From: Haloarcula mannanilytica
GTDB lineage: Archaea > Halobacteriota > Halobacteria > Halobacteriales > Haloarculaceae
DNA: 64,000 nucleotides
Direction of reading: 5' to 3'
Assembly (NCBI RefSeq): GCF_005406125.1
Contig: NZ_BIXZ01000005.1
Span: forward strand, 186,001-250,000
Of this stretch, positions 52,747 to 61,072 are shown piece by piece. A program made the translations under genes and the position numbers. The notes under the pieces were generated by a model. That model worked only from the letters and a program-made list of their open reading frames with translations. It did no database searches and had not been told where the DNA came from. The stretch's first letter is position 1. The number at the start of each line of letters is the position of its first letter.

Positions 52747-53546
52747 GCCTCGACGGCCAGCCCGGCCTCGCGGAGCGCTTCCTCGGTGGTGGCGTCGTCG
52801 TGGACGACGGCGGAGACGGCGCGGGCGATTTTCTCCGGTTCGTCGTGCTGGAAGATAGAGCGACCCATCGAGACACCGGAAGCCCCGGCGTCCATAGTCC
52901 CCCGAACCATTCGGACGGTCTCCTCGTCGGTTCCCTTCGACCCGCCGGCGATGACCACCGGCAGCGACGTGGACTCGACGACGTGCTGGAACGTCTCGGC
53001 GGAGCCGGTGTAGCCGGTCTTGACGATGTCCGCGCCGAGTTCCTCGGCGAGTCGGACGGCGTGGCCGACGGACTGGTTGTAGTCCTCGTTCTCGGAGTCG
53101 ATGTCGGGGCCACGGGCGTAGGCCATCGCCAGCACCGGCAGGCCGTAGTGGCTCGCTTCGGTCGTCAGTTCGGCGAGTTCCTCGATCTGTTCGGGCTCGT
53201 ACTGGCTACCGACGTTGATGTGGAACGAAACGGCGTCGGCTCCGGCGCGGATGGCGTCCTCGACTGTCCCCGTGACCCGCTTGTCCTGCTCGTCCGGGCC
53301 GATGGTCGTCGAGCCGTTGAGATGCGTGATGTAGCCCGCGTCGTTCTTGTTCGGATGGACGCGGCCGGCGATACCTCGCTGGGTGAGGACGGCATCCGCG
53401 CCGCCGCTGGTGACCGCGTCGATCGTCGATTCGATGTCTTTGAGGCCCTTTACAGCCCCCATTGTGATGCCGTGGTCCATCGGGACGATGACGTATGTGT
53501 CGTCTGTCCCGATGCGTTCGAGTCGTGCGCGTTTTCCTGCAGTCAT
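52743..53546 (-). CDS. 2-amino-3,7-dideoxy-D-threo-hept-6-ulosonate synthase
   Basis: 267 residues. A class I aldolase barrel: the start IVPMDHGITMGAVKGL, GADAVLTQRGI, the Schiff-base Lys in DIVKTGYTGSAE, and IAGGSKGTDEETVR. This is the archaeal first step (AroA', EC 2.2.1.10) that makes ADH from a ketose-derived donor and aspartate semialdehyde, replacing DAHP synthase. Same strand as the trp genes and 26 bp after trpA, so it is probably at the end of the trpCBA transcript. Overlaps the convergent minD-like gene by 4 bp. Confidence 0.92.
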   Translation of the reverse strand: MTAGKRARLERIGTDDTYVIVPMDHGITMGAVKGLKDIESTIDAVTSGGADAVLTQRGIAGRVHPNKNDAGYITHLNGSTTIGPDEQDKRVTGTVEDAIRAGADAVSFHINVGSQYEPEQIEELAELTTEASHYGLPVLAMAYARGPDIDSENEDYNQSVGHAVRLAEELGADIVKTGYTGSAETFQHVVESTSLPVVIAGGSKGTDEETVRMVRGTMDAGASGVSMGRSIFQHDEPEKIARAVSAVVHDDATTEEALREAGLAVEA

Positions 53547-53572
53547 GATATGAGACAGTGTGGCAAGTACGA

Positions 53573-54403
53573 TTATGTGCGTTCCGGTTGCGGTCGTTCT
53601 GACGCCCCCCGGAGCGCGCCCTCTTTGAGTTCACGAGCCTTCGCTTCGAGCCGGTCGGCCACCTCCTCAACGGAATCGCGGTTCTCGTGGCCCTCGGCGA
53701 CGATATCGACCAGTGCGGAGCCGACGATGACCCCGTCAGCGCCGGCGGAGACGATTCGCTCGGCGTGGTCACCCGTCTTGATGCCGAACCCGACGGCCTT
53801 GGGCACGTCCCAGTCGGACAGCCGGGCTAGCGATTCCTCGGTCGCGTCGTCCACGTCCTCGCGCGCGCCGGTGACGCCCAAGCGCGCCTGGACGTAGACG
53901 TAGCCCGACACCTGTTCGAGCATCCGTTCGAGCCGGTCGCCTGTCGTCGTCGGTGCGACGATGAACACCAGGTCAAGGCCGAACTCGTCACAGGCCCGTC
54001 GGAGCGGGCCGGCCTCCTCGGCGGGCAGGTCCGGGACGACAAGCCCCTCGATGCCGACCTCCGCGGCCTTCTCGACGAACGGTCGGGGGCCGTCTCCTGT
54101 GCCGTATTGGTAGATGAGGTTGTAGTAGGTCATACACACCAGCGGCACGTCCACGTCGAGATCCGTGACGAACTCGAAGAAGCGATCCGGCGTCATCCCG
54201 GCTTCCAGCGAGCGGACGATGGCGTTCTGGATGGTCTTGCCCTCTGCAATGGGCTCGGAAAAGGGCAGGCCGAGTTCGATGACATCGGCCCCGCCGCGGG
54301 CCAGCGCCTCGACGTATTCGAGTGAGGCCTCGTAGTTCGGGTCGCCGGCCGCGAGATACGGGACGAAGGCGGGCTCGTCGGCGAAGGCGCGTTCGAGGCC
54401 CAT
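53573..54403 (-). CDS. trpA: Tryptophan synthase alpha chain
   Basis: 276 residues. [21 protein letters not shown], the catalytic Glu in [13 protein letters not shown], and the Asp in [14 protein letters not shown] identify TrpA, which cleaves indole-3-glycerol phosphate to indole for channelling to TrpB. Start overlaps the trpB stop by 1 bp. Third gene of trpCBA. The last 25 residues are basic and Glu-rich. Confidence 0.95.
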   Translation of the reverse strand: MGLERAFADEPAFVPYLAAGDPNYEASLEYVEALARGGADVIELGLPFSEPIAEGKTIQNAIVRSLEAGMTPDRFFEFVTDLDVDVPLVCMTYYNLIYQYGTGDGPRPFVEKAAEVGIEGLVVPDLPAEEAGPLRRACDEFGLDLVFIVAPTTTGDRLERMLEQVSGYVYVQARLGVTGAREDVDDATEESLARLSDWDVPKAVGFGIKTGDHAERIVSAGADGVIVGSALVDIVAEGHENRDSVEEVADRLEAKARELKEGALRGASERPQPERT

Positions 54404-55665
54404 CAGAGGCCACCTCCCCCGACCCGCTTGAAGATAGACATATCGGGCGCGATGTCGAGGTCCCGCTTCGACGTTTCCTCGATGACCGTTTCGAGGTCCT
54501 TGTCGCCGCGGCCGGAGACGTTGACGACGACGGTGTCGCCGACCTCGTCGTGGTGCTCTTCGAGGTAGCCGAAGGCATGGGCCGTCTCCAGGGCCGGGAT
54601 GATACCCTCGTCCTGGGAGAGCCGGTGGAACGCCTCCAGCGCGGCGTCGTCGTCGATATTGACCGGGATAACGCGGTCTTCATCGACCAAGTGGGCCAGT
54701 TCCGGGCCGACGCCGGCGTAGTCCAGCCCCGCGGAGACGGAGTGGGACTCCATTATCTGGCCGTCGGAGTCCTGCAGGAGCTTCGTGCGCGCACCGTGGA
54801 GGACGCCCTCGTCGCCGGTCGACAGCGTCGCGGAGTTGGGCGCGACGCCCTCTTCCTCGTCGACCTGCAGCGAGGAGCCGCCGGCCTCGACGGCGTAGAG
54901 GTCGACATCGGTGTCATCGACGAAGTGGGCAAACGCGCCCATCGTGTTCGAACCGCCGCCGGCGCACGCGAGAACTGCGTCAGGCAGGCCGCCCGTCTTC
55001 TCGATGGCCTGCTCGCGGGCCTCCTCGGAGATGACCGCCTGGAAGTCCCGGACCATCTTCGGGAACGGGTGCGGGCCGACGACGCTCCCGATGACGTAGT
55101 GAGTGTTCTCGACGGTGGTCGCCCAGTCCCGCATCGTCTCGGAGATGGCCTCCTTCAGCGTGCCGCGGCCGACGGTCACCGGGTTCACCTCGGAGCCGTT
55201 GATACGCATCCGGAACACGTTGGGGCGCTGGCGCGCGATGTCAGTCTCGCCCATGTAGATCTCACAGGGCATATCCAGGTGGGCCGCCGCCATCGCCGTC
55301 GCCGTGCCGTGCTGGCCGGCTCCGGTCTCGGCGATGATGCGCTCTTTACCCATGTACTTCGCCAGTAGCACCTGGCCGAGCGCGTTGTTGAGCTTGTGCG
55401 CGCCGCCGTGCAGCAGGTCCTCGCGCTTGAGGTAGACATCGGTGTCGTACCGCGCCGAGAGCTGGTCGGCGTACTGCAGCGGCGTCGGCCGGCCGCCGAA
55501 GTCGGCCAGTCGCTGTCGGAACTCGTCCATGAAGCCGTCCTCGTTTTCGAGCACGTACCGCTCGTAGGCGTCTTCCAGCTCCTCGATAGCTGGCATTAGC
55601 GCCTCGGGCACGTACTGTCCACCGTACTCGCCGAACTTGGGGTCGTGTGCGTCGTCAGTACTCAT
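54403..55665 (-). CDS. trpB: Tryptophan synthase beta chain
   Basis: 420 residues, TrpB1 type. The PLP Lys is in [12 protein letters not shown], the carboxylate-binding loop in [13 protein letters not shown], and the phosphate loop in [10 protein letters not shown]. An N-terminal [14 protein letters not shown] is the canonical start. Condenses indole with serine to tryptophan in complex with TrpA. Its start overlaps the trpC stop by 4 bp, and trpA follows directly. Confidence 0.96.
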   Translation of the reverse strand: MSTDDAHDPKFGEYGGQYVPEALMPAIEELEDAYERYVLENEDGFMDEFRQRLADFGGRPTPLQYADQLSARYDTDVYLKREDLLHGGAHKLNNALGQVLLAKYMGKERIIAETGAGQHGTATAMAAAHLDMPCEIYMGETDIARQRPNVFRMRINGSEVNPVTVGRGTLKEAISETMRDWATTVENTHYVIGSVVGPHPFPKMVRDFQAVISEEAREQAIEKTGGLPDAVLACAGGGSNTMGAFAHFVDDTDVDLYAVEAGGSSLQVDEEEGVAPNSATLSTGDEGVLHGARTKLLQDSDGQIMESHSVSAGLDYAGVGPELAHLVDEDRVIPVNIDDDAALEAFHRLSQDEGIIPALETAHAFGYLEEHHDEVGDTVVVNVSGRGDKDLETVIEETSKRDLDIAPDMSIFKRVGGGGL

Positions 55666-56474
55666 GTGTCTGTGGTCGTCTCCGCCGCGTCAGTGTCCGC
55701 ATGTGTCAGCCGTCGCGTGTTCGCCGTCACGTCCGTCGCCGCGCCGTGGTCCATGATGGCCGACCCGACCAGCAGCGCGTCCGCGCCAGCCCGTCGCATC
55801 CGCGTCGCGTCTTCTTCTGTCTGTATGCCGCTTTCCGCAATGAGCGTGACGCTCTCGGGAATCACGGGTGCGACGGACTCGAAGGTGCCGAGGTCGACTG
55901 CTAGCTCTGTGAGGTCGCGGTTGTTGACGCCGATGATGTCAGCGCCGGCCTCCAGGGCTTTCTCGACCTCCGACGCCGTGTGGGTCTCCACGAGAACCTG
56001 AAAACCGCGCTCTCGCGCGGCCACAAGCAGGTCCGCCAGGTCGTCGGTCCCGTCCGCTTCGAGAAAGCGGACGATGAGCAGGACCACGTCCGCTTCGACG
56101 ACATCCAGCTGGTCCTCGTGGAGGATGAAGTCCTTTCGCAGCACCGGAACGTCAACGGCATCGCGGACCCGTTCGAGGGTCTCTGCTGACCCGCCGAAGT
56201 GCTCTGGCTCCGTCAGTACGGACAGGGCCGCTGCACCACCCTCGACCATCTGCTGGGCAAGGTCGACCGGGTCGTCGGTCCGCTCGCCCTCGGCGGTCGG
56301 ACTCGTGGGCTTGATTTCCGCGATGACCGGCGTCCGGCCGGCAGTCGACGCCGATTCGAAAGCGTCGGGCAGCGACCGAGGCGTCACCGATACCCGGTCG
56401 CCGCTGCCCCCGCGCTCCCGCGCCGCGTCGAGAATCGACTGAACTGCTGGTGCTATCTCCTCACTGTCGTCCAT
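55662..56474 (-). CDS. trpC: Indole-3-glycerol phosphate synthase
   Basis: 270 residues, first gene of the unit. [14 protein letters not shown] with the catalytic Lys, [13 protein letters not shown], and [14 protein letters not shown] are family signatures, and [14 protein letters not shown]-like sequence ([11 protein letters not shown]) closes the barrel. It makes the substrate of TrpA. An ATG with a short upstream region fits a leaderless transcript (see the adjacent dyad and TATA-like box). Confidence 0.95.
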   Translation of the reverse strand: MDDSEEIAPAVQSILDAARERGGSGDRVSVTPRSLPDAFESASTAGRTPVIAEIKPTSPTAEGERTDDPVDLAQQMVEGGAAALSVLTEPEHFGGSAETLERVRDAVDVPVLRKDFILHEDQLDVVEADVVLLIVRFLEADGTDDLADLLVAARERGFQVLVETHTASEVEKALEAGADIIGVNNRDLTELAVDLGTFESVAPVIPESVTLIAESGIQTEEDATRMRRAGADALLVGSAIMDHGAATDVTANTRRLTHADTDAAETTTDT

Positions 56475-56488
56475 TACTGAACACTAAC

Positions 56489-56507
56489 GTACAGAAGTGT
56501 ACATAAG
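56489..56507 (-). promoter_or_regulatory. Candidate trp operator: TGTACA-containing dyad over the TATA region
   Basis: Fifteen bases upstream of the trpC ATG is a perfect dyad, GTACA-GAAG-TGTAC (56489-56502), whose right arm extends to TGTACA (56498-56503). On the minus strand a CTTATG sequence at 56502-56507 is 28-33 bp before the ATG and would be the TATA box of a leaderless transcript. TGTACA is the box bound by the TrpY repressor in Methanothermobacter (family knowledge). No trpY homologue is in this window. Confidence 0.45.
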
Positions 56508-56604
56508 AGTTACCCTCTGATTGAGGCAGTGGCTGGATATATGGGGTTGCTCACGGTGTCAAATGGACCACAGTTCTATAGTGATTCGCGTTACACGTTC
56601 ACAT

Positions 56605-57102
56605 ATGTCGTTTCAGACAAGCATCCGTTCGGCCGAATCAATGGATATCGCGGCTATTCGCCGGGTCGCCAGGGCCGCGTGGCACGCGGTGTACGACGAC
56701 ATTCTCGGCGAAGAGACTGTGAACGAACATCTCAGAGAGGGGTACGCGCCGCCGGTACTGGAGCAAATGATCGAACTCGAAGAGGTCGGCCTGTTCGTCT
56801 CGACGGCCGACGACGACGTGGTGGCGTACATGAGCTGTGGGATGACGGACGCGACCGGCTTCGGCGACCTTGACCTGTACGTCCATCCGGACTACTGGGG
56901 CGAAGGCATCGGGACAGAGCTACTGCACCGCGGCGAACAGCACTTGCACGAGCTCTCCGTGCGGAAAATCCGCGACGAGGTGCTGGCCGAAAACGAGATC
57001 GGCAACGGGTTCTACCGGACCCACTTCGAGAAGGTCGGCGAGCGGACGACCCAGGTCGGCGGGCAGGAACACCCTGTCAACGTATACGAACGGCGGTTGT
57101 AA
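56605..57102 (+). CDS. GNAT N-acetyltransferase
   Basis: 165 residues from the ATG giving MSFQTSIRSAE; a TTCTATA box about 25-31 bp upstream makes a leaderless start likely. GNAT motifs: DLYVHPDYWGEGIGTELLHRG (acetyl-CoA loop) and the NGFYRTHFEKVGERTTQV close. An N-terminal helix pair ESMDIAAIRRVARAAWHAVYD fits the RimI/PA4866 class. Substrate unknown. Divergent from trpC. Confidence 0.88.
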   Translation: MSFQTSIRSAESMDIAAIRRVARAAWHAVYDDILGEETVNEHLREGYAPPVLEQMIELEEVGLFVSTADDDVVAYMSCGMTDATGFGDLDLYVHPDYWGEGIGTELLHRGEQHLHELSVRKIRDEVLAENEIGNGFYRTHFEKVGERTTQVGGQEHPVNVYERRL

Positions 57103-57203
57103 ACGCCGTCTCGTATCCGCTCCGCGCCAGTACGTGTGTGACTCACACGCTCTCGTAGCTCGTGTAACAGCGTTTAAGCAGCTGAAACTGCTTCATCTGT
57201 GCA

Positions 57204-58391
57204 ATGAGCTACAAGATCGGACTCGTCGGCAAACCCTCTGTCGGCAAGTCCACTTTCTTCAATGCGGCGACGATGAACGACGTGCCCGAGGGCGCGTACC
57301 CGTTCACGACAATCGACCCCTCGATGGGCGAGGCGTACGTCCGCGTCGACTGTGCGGCCCCCGAGTTCGACCACACCTGCACGCCGAACCACGGCTACTG
57401 CACGGACGGCGTGCGGTTCGTCCCGACGAAGCTCGTCGACGTGGCCGGCCTCGTCCCCGGCGCACACGAAGGGAAGGGGCTCGGAAACCAGTTTCTCACG
57501 GACCTCAACGAGGCCGACGTGCTCGTCCACGTCGTCGATTTCACCGGCGAGACGGACCTTGAGGGCGAACCGACGGAGGACCACGACCCGCGCGAGGACA
57601 TCGACTTCCTCGAAGACGAACTCGACATGTGGTATCTCGACATCCTGGAGAAGGGCATCGAGCGCTACCGGTCGGGGTACCACGGCGAGGACAAGGCTAT
57701 CGAGGACGACCTCGCCGAGCAGATGTCGGCGTTCAAGATCAACGCCGACGAGATCAAACAGGTCGTGCTTGCGCTGGACCTGGAACTCGACCCCGACACC
57801 TGGGACGACGAGGACAGGCAGTCCCTTGCCCGGGAAATCCGCATCCGAACCAAACCGATGCTCATCGCCGCGAACAAGATGGACACCCCAGAGGCCCAGG
57901 CGAACTGGGAGGCCGTCACCGAGGACCCGGCGTACGAGCATCTCACGTTCGTCCCCGTCTCGGCCCACGCGGAGAAGGCACTGAAAAACGGCAACGAGCA
58001 GGGCGTGCTGGACTACCGCCCCGGCGACGAGGACTTCACCGTGACGGCGGACCTCCCCGAAGAGAAGGCCGCGGGGCTGGAACAGATTCGGGACTTTGTT
58101 ACGGAGTTCGGCGGCACTGGCGTCCAGCAGGCGCTGGAAACCGCGCTGTTCGAGGAACTGGGCGCGATTGCCGTGTTCCCCGGCGCTCGCAAGCCCCAGG
58201 AGGACGGCACCTTCCTGCAGGACTGTTTCGTCCTCCCCGACGGGTCGACCGCGGAGGACTTTGCGTACTTCCTGCACACAGACATCGGCGAGGGCTTTCT
58301 CCACGCCCACGACGTGCGTACCGAGCGACAGATCGGCGCTGACACCGAACTCGACCACCGCGACGTGGTCGAAATCACGACGACGAACTGA
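57204..58391 (+). CDS. ychF: YchF/OLA1-type ATPase (Obg family, redox-regulated)
   Basis: 395 residues. G1 GKPSVGKSTFF, G3 DVAGLVPGAHEGKGLG and the G4-like ANKMD; the last is the NxxE-replacing form of the archaeal and eukaryal OLA1/Rbg subgroup. A helical middle domain follows, and a TGS domain near residues 310-390. Family knowledge: it binds ribosomes and hydrolyses ATP in preference to GTP. Upstream there are two inverted repeats (57133-57149 and 57176-57193); the second overlaps the region between a GTTTAAG TATA-like box and the ATG. Confidence 0.92.
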   Translation: MSYKIGLVGKPSVGKSTFFNAATMNDVPEGAYPFTTIDPSMGEAYVRVDCAAPEFDHTCTPNHGYCTDGVRFVPTKLVDVAGLVPGAHEGKGLGNQFLTDLNEADVLVHVVDFTGETDLEGEPTEDHDPREDIDFLEDELDMWYLDILEKGIERYRSGYHGEDKAIEDDLAEQMSAFKINADEIKQVVLALDLELDPDTWDDEDRQSLAREIRIRTKPMLIAANKMDTPEAQANWEAVTEDPAYEHLTFVPVSAHAEKALKNGNEQGVLDYRPGDEDFTVTADLPEEKAAGLEQIRDFVTEFGGTGVQQALETALFEELGAIAVFPGARKPQEDGTFLQDCFVLPDGSTAEDFAYFLHTDIGEGFLHAHDVRTERQIGADTELDHRDVVEITTTN

Positions 58392-58449
58392 GCGGGTCGC
58401 TATTACGGACATTCCGCCAGCATTGTTTTCCTATCCAGCGATAGCCGGG

Positions 58450-59022
58450 CTACAGCAGGAGGTGCGCCAGTATCGCGATGATAGCGACCTTCTTCACGAG
58501 GATGACGCCGATAATCAGCTGTGTCGTCGAGAGAGCGCGAACGCGTTCGATGCCACGCCGGACGAACGCCGGCGACTGAGCGAGTTCACGCACCAGCAAC
58601 TGCCACTCCGCGCGGAACGTCTCGACTGCCGATCCCGCGCCGTCGGTGTAGGCGGCCTCCGGCCGCGGCAACCACTGCGAGCCGGTGTATTCGAGTTCGA
58701 CTAGCGACCCCTCTAAATGGCTGGCCTGCTCGAACTGCAGGCCGTTCGCTTCACAGAGCCGCTCGACCTTGCCGATGTCGCGGTCGCTGTTCAGGTCGTA
58801 GCGCCGCTGTATCGGTTCGGTCGCCCAGTCGAACTGGAACCGACAGACGAGTTCGCTCTCGCCGACCCACACGTCGACGACCTCGGCCAGTTCGACCGTG
58901 CCGGCCGTTTCCTTCCGCTTCCGGTGGAGGTGCTCGTACTCGGCGGGGGACTCCGTCGAAGCCGTCACCTTGGACTCCGTCTCGGGCATGCCTTCTCGAT
59001 ACGGGTGTTTGTCTGACGACAC
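58450..59022 (-). CDS. Haloarchaeal hypothetical with C-terminal membrane anchor
   Basis: 190 residues. Residues 40-125 are a beta-rich soluble domain (VELAEVVDVWVGESELVCRF; EPIQRRYDLNSDRDIGKVER) with the phrase LEGSLVELEYTGSQWLPRPE; a single hydrophobic helix at about 168-190 (TTQLIIGVILVKKVAIIAIL) ends the protein and would tail-anchor it. No catalytic residues are recognised. An open, monocistronic-looking gene between YchF and the thiol-redox pair. Confidence 0.75.
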   Translation of the reverse strand: MSSDKHPYREGMPETESKVTASTESPAEYEHLHRKRKETAGTVELAEVVDVWVGESELVCRFQFDWATEPIQRRYDLNSDRDIGKVERLCEANGLQFEQASHLEGSLVELEYTGSQWLPRPEAAYTDGAGSAVETFRAEWQLLVRELAQSPAFVRRGIERVRALSTTQLIIGVILVKKVAIIAILAHLLL

Positions 59023-59091
59023 TATACGTTTTCTCCCGCTGGAACGGTCGGTGTCTCGACAGAGCCGAGAGTTAATCGGTCAGTTACACAG

Positions 59092-59691
59092 TCAGATATC
59101 GACCGGACAGCCGTTGATTTCGCCGCCACGCATTCCCTCGGCGAGCCAGTAGATAGAGAGGGTCAGTACCACGAGCGCAAGCAGCGCGAATTCCAGCCCA
59201 TCGAGGGGCAGAAACAGCAGGGATGTCGAGACGCCGAGCAGCGACAGCAGTCCCAGCAGAACCGCCGACCCGCAGGCCGCACAGCCCGCGCCGAGGGTCC
59301 CGAGGACGACCCCCGCAACGCCCGCGCCGCCCTGCTGGAGGTCGAGGCCGTGCTCGCGGAAGTGGTAGGTCACAAGCCCGATGTCAACGCCGGTAAGGAC
59401 GGCGACGACGACCAGCAGGAGTCCCTGTGCGGGGTTGAACGACGTGCCGATGAAGGGGTACAGTTCGCCGAGCACGCGCAGTCGGCTGGCGAGCGGGAGC
59501 GACCCGCCGATCACGAGGTCGAGTACCAGCGGGACGTTCAGCGAGACGACGAACACCGTCAGCGAGACGACGGCGGCAACCGTCGCGACCGCCGCGTAGA
59601 GCGGCACCGCGAGCACGAGCCTGACCGTCCGGCCCATGAGCCGCCAGTCCCCGCGCGTCGTCGGCAATCTGAGGCCCCGTGCAGTGCTCAT
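59092..59691 (-). CDS. Multi-span membrane protein with CAAC motif (thiol partner of the DsbA-like protein)
   Basis: 199 residues from the ATG giving MSTARGLRLP. Five or six hydrophobic helices and a C-x2-C pair in a membrane-facing segment (TLGAGCAACGSAVLLGLL, about residue 142). Its ATG overlaps the stop of the DsbA-like gene by 4 bp. The CxxC suggests a thiol-disulfide membrane partner, which would oxidise or reduce the secreted DsbA-like protein. It is not CcdA or classical DsbB/VKOR by sequence; I know it only as an unnamed haloarchaeal family. Confidence 0.78.
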   Translation of the reverse strand: MSTARGLRLPTTRGDWRLMGRTVRLVLAVPLYAAVATVAAVVSLTVFVVSLNVPLVLDLVIGGSLPLASRLRVLGELYPFIGTSFNPAQGLLLVVVAVLTGVDIGLVTYHFREHGLDLQQGGAGVAGVVLGTLGAGCAACGSAVLLGLLSLLGVSTSLLFLPLDGLEFALLALVVLTLSIYWLAEGMRGGEINGCPVDI

Positions 59692-60344
59692 CCGTCGTGC
59701 TCTCCCAGTGCCTCCGCGATGAGGTCGTAACTGACGCTCCCGTTGACCTTCGTCACGAACTCGCCGTCCTCGAACAGCAGAATGATCGGCGTCGTCTCGC
59801 CCAGCCCGGCGTTTTCCGCCGCCTGAACGTCCGCCTGGACGGCGTCGTCGTGGGCCCGCTCGCGCGCGTCGCTTGCGACCGCCTCGCCGTCGACCTCGGT
59901 CTCCTCGGTGAGAAACGCCTCCGTCCGCTCCAGGACGTTGTCCGAGTCGAACGACGACTGTTCGGCGAAGTAGTGGCCAAACAGCGACCAGAACGCCTCG
60001 CCGTCGCGGGCGAACGTCGATTCCAGCGCCTGCGTCGCCGGTTCGCCCCACGGATAGATGACGGGGTAGGTCCGGACGACGTACGCACCCTTGCCTGTGT
60101 CCACGATGTTTTGCTGAATGGCCGGCACCGTGTCCTGATGGAAGCGCCGACAGGTGGGACAGGACGGGTCCTCGAACGCGAGGACGACGTGCCCACCGAG
60201 TTCGCCGCGGCGAGGCTGGGCTTCGAGGTCCGCGGCCGCCGGGTGGTCGTCGATGGACTCGCCGGTGTCCGCGTCACCACTACAGCCCGCGACCGCGCCG
60301 ACGACACCCACCCCGGAGAGTGTCAGAAAGCGTCGTCTGTTCAT
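59688..60344 (-). CDS. DsbA-like thioredoxin-fold lipoprotein, Tat-exported
   Basis: 218 residues from the ATG giving MNRRRFLTLSG. A twin-Arg signal (RRRFLTLSG) is followed by a lipobox (VAGCSG), so the mature protein should be a membrane-anchored lipoprotein exported folded. The thioredoxin active site is CPTC in EDPSCPTCRRFHQD, followed by a DsbA-type helical insert and a cis-Pro region TTPIILLFEDGEF. It probably introduces or isomerises disulfides outside the cell, paired with the CAAC membrane protein it overlaps. Confidence 0.87.
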   Translation of the reverse strand: MNRRRFLTLSGVGVVGAVAGCSGDADTGESIDDHPAAADLEAQPRRGELGGHVVLAFEDPSCPTCRRFHQDTVPAIQQNIVDTGKGAYVVRTYPVIYPWGEPATQALESTFARDGEAFWSLFGHYFAEQSSFDSDNVLERTEAFLTEETEVDGEAVASDARERAHDDAVQADVQAAENAGLGETTPIILLFEDGEFVTKVNGSVSYDLIAEALGEHDG

Positions 60345-60384
60345 ATACGTCCGGTCGGCCCGCGTGGGTTTAGCGTTTGTTCTA

Positions 60385-60505
60385 CTGTAAGGCCCGATGA
60401 GTAACCGTCTTGTCGCCAGCGGCAGTAGCATCTGCCGGCCGATGACGACGCCTTACAGGGCCGAACCGGGGTGACTCCCCTGTAGTGACGAGCCCTATGA
60501 GTGCC
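60385..60505 (-). ncRNA. Candidate structured RNA at the element border
   Basis: A 9 bp closing stem, CTGTAAGGC/GCCTTACAG (60385-60393 with 60460-60468), encloses a second hairpin (GGCAG/CTGCC core, with GCC/GGC and CGTC/GACG outer helices). A third stem, GGGG-TGACT-CCCC, follows. An AATAAAAGTATT box at 60529-60540 on the minus strand would start a transcript near 60505 that runs towards dsbA. No tRNA or C/D-box pattern fits. It could be a small RNA or an unusual 5' leader of the DsbA-like gene; the call rests on structure alone. Confidence 0.3.
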
Positions 60506-60528
60506 GAGGCCACACTATTAGGACTAGA

Positions 60529-60540
60529 AATAAAAGTATT
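60529..60540 (-). promoter_or_regulatory. TATA-like box reading out of the element border
   Basis: The sequence AATAAAAGTATT (AATACTTTTATT on the minus strand) stands at the point where base composition drops. On the minus strand it is about 25-35 bp before the predicted RNA start. On the plus strand it is about 40 bp before the first element gene, whose own CATATA sequence at 60555-60560 is nearer. It could serve both directions. Called by pattern only. Confidence 0.3.
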
Positions 60541-60576
60541 GTTGAACAAACGTCCATATAGAGGTGTTGTTTTGCG

Positions 60577-61071
60577 ATGACTGGTAGACGTTTGTCCAAA
60601 AGTGAAGAGCGGAAGGTCGTCAAGACTTACGCGTTGGAACAGGTGAAAAAGGAGTGGAAACAGGAAGCAGAAGAGGAGGGACTGTCGCTCAGCCGGTATC
60701 TCCACAACCTGATCCAGGAAGGACGGGCAATGCGGAAGCAAGGCCGGTTGAAACTGGGAGATAAGAGACGGGTCGAAGAACTGAGACAGGAAGTCGACGA
60801 ACTGCAAAACAAGTTAGAGAAACAGGGTCAGACACGGAGTGATCCCGAGAACGCGGGCTCCACACTGGTTCAAAGACAGGTCTTAGAAAACCTGGTCCCG
60901 GAAGACGAGTACAAAACCCTGGATCAAATCCTGAAACAGTTAGTCGGAAACGAAGAGTTTCAGGACCGGCTACGCACTGAACTGAAAACCGAACTGTACC
61001 GGTTAGCGAACACGGGTAGAGTCGAGTATCGCCGGGGCAGCGGCTGGAAAAATCTGGGGGGTGGCGAATAG
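60577..61071 (+). CDS. Ribbon-helix-helix-like DNA-binding protein next to the integrase
   Basis: 164 residues, basic and helical. Residues 1-55 (KSEERKVVKTYALEQVKKEWK, then LSLSRYLHNLIQEGRA) look like a ribbon-helix-helix. A coiled coil follows at 60-85, and a C-terminal winged-helix-like part from about 105 (TLDQILKQLVG...ELYRLANTGRVEYRRGSGWK). It ends one base before the integrase ATG, so they form a unit. Small helper proteins encoded beside archaeal virus integrases (for instance in SNJ2) stimulate integration; a similar role is plausible but not shown. Confidence 0.7.
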   Translation: MTGRRLSKSEERKVVKTYALEQVKKEWKQEAEEEGLSLSRYLHNLIQEGRAMRKQGRLKLGDKRRVEELRQEVDELQNKLEKQGQTRSDPENAGSTLVQRQVLENLVPEDEYKTLDQILKQLVGNEEFQDRLRTELKTELYRLANTGRVEYRRGSGWKNLGGGE

Positions 61072-61072
61072 T

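Noticed and set aside
60385-60505. tRNA or C/D-box RNA at the element border
   Set aside because: No T-loop GGTTCRANYCC arm fits, and no CTGA box follows the GATGA sequences, so only a generic structured RNA is claimed.
60345-60577. Attachment site (att) core of the element
   Set aside because: The partner repeat lies beyond the window, and no tRNA 3' end is present here, so a core cannot be defined.
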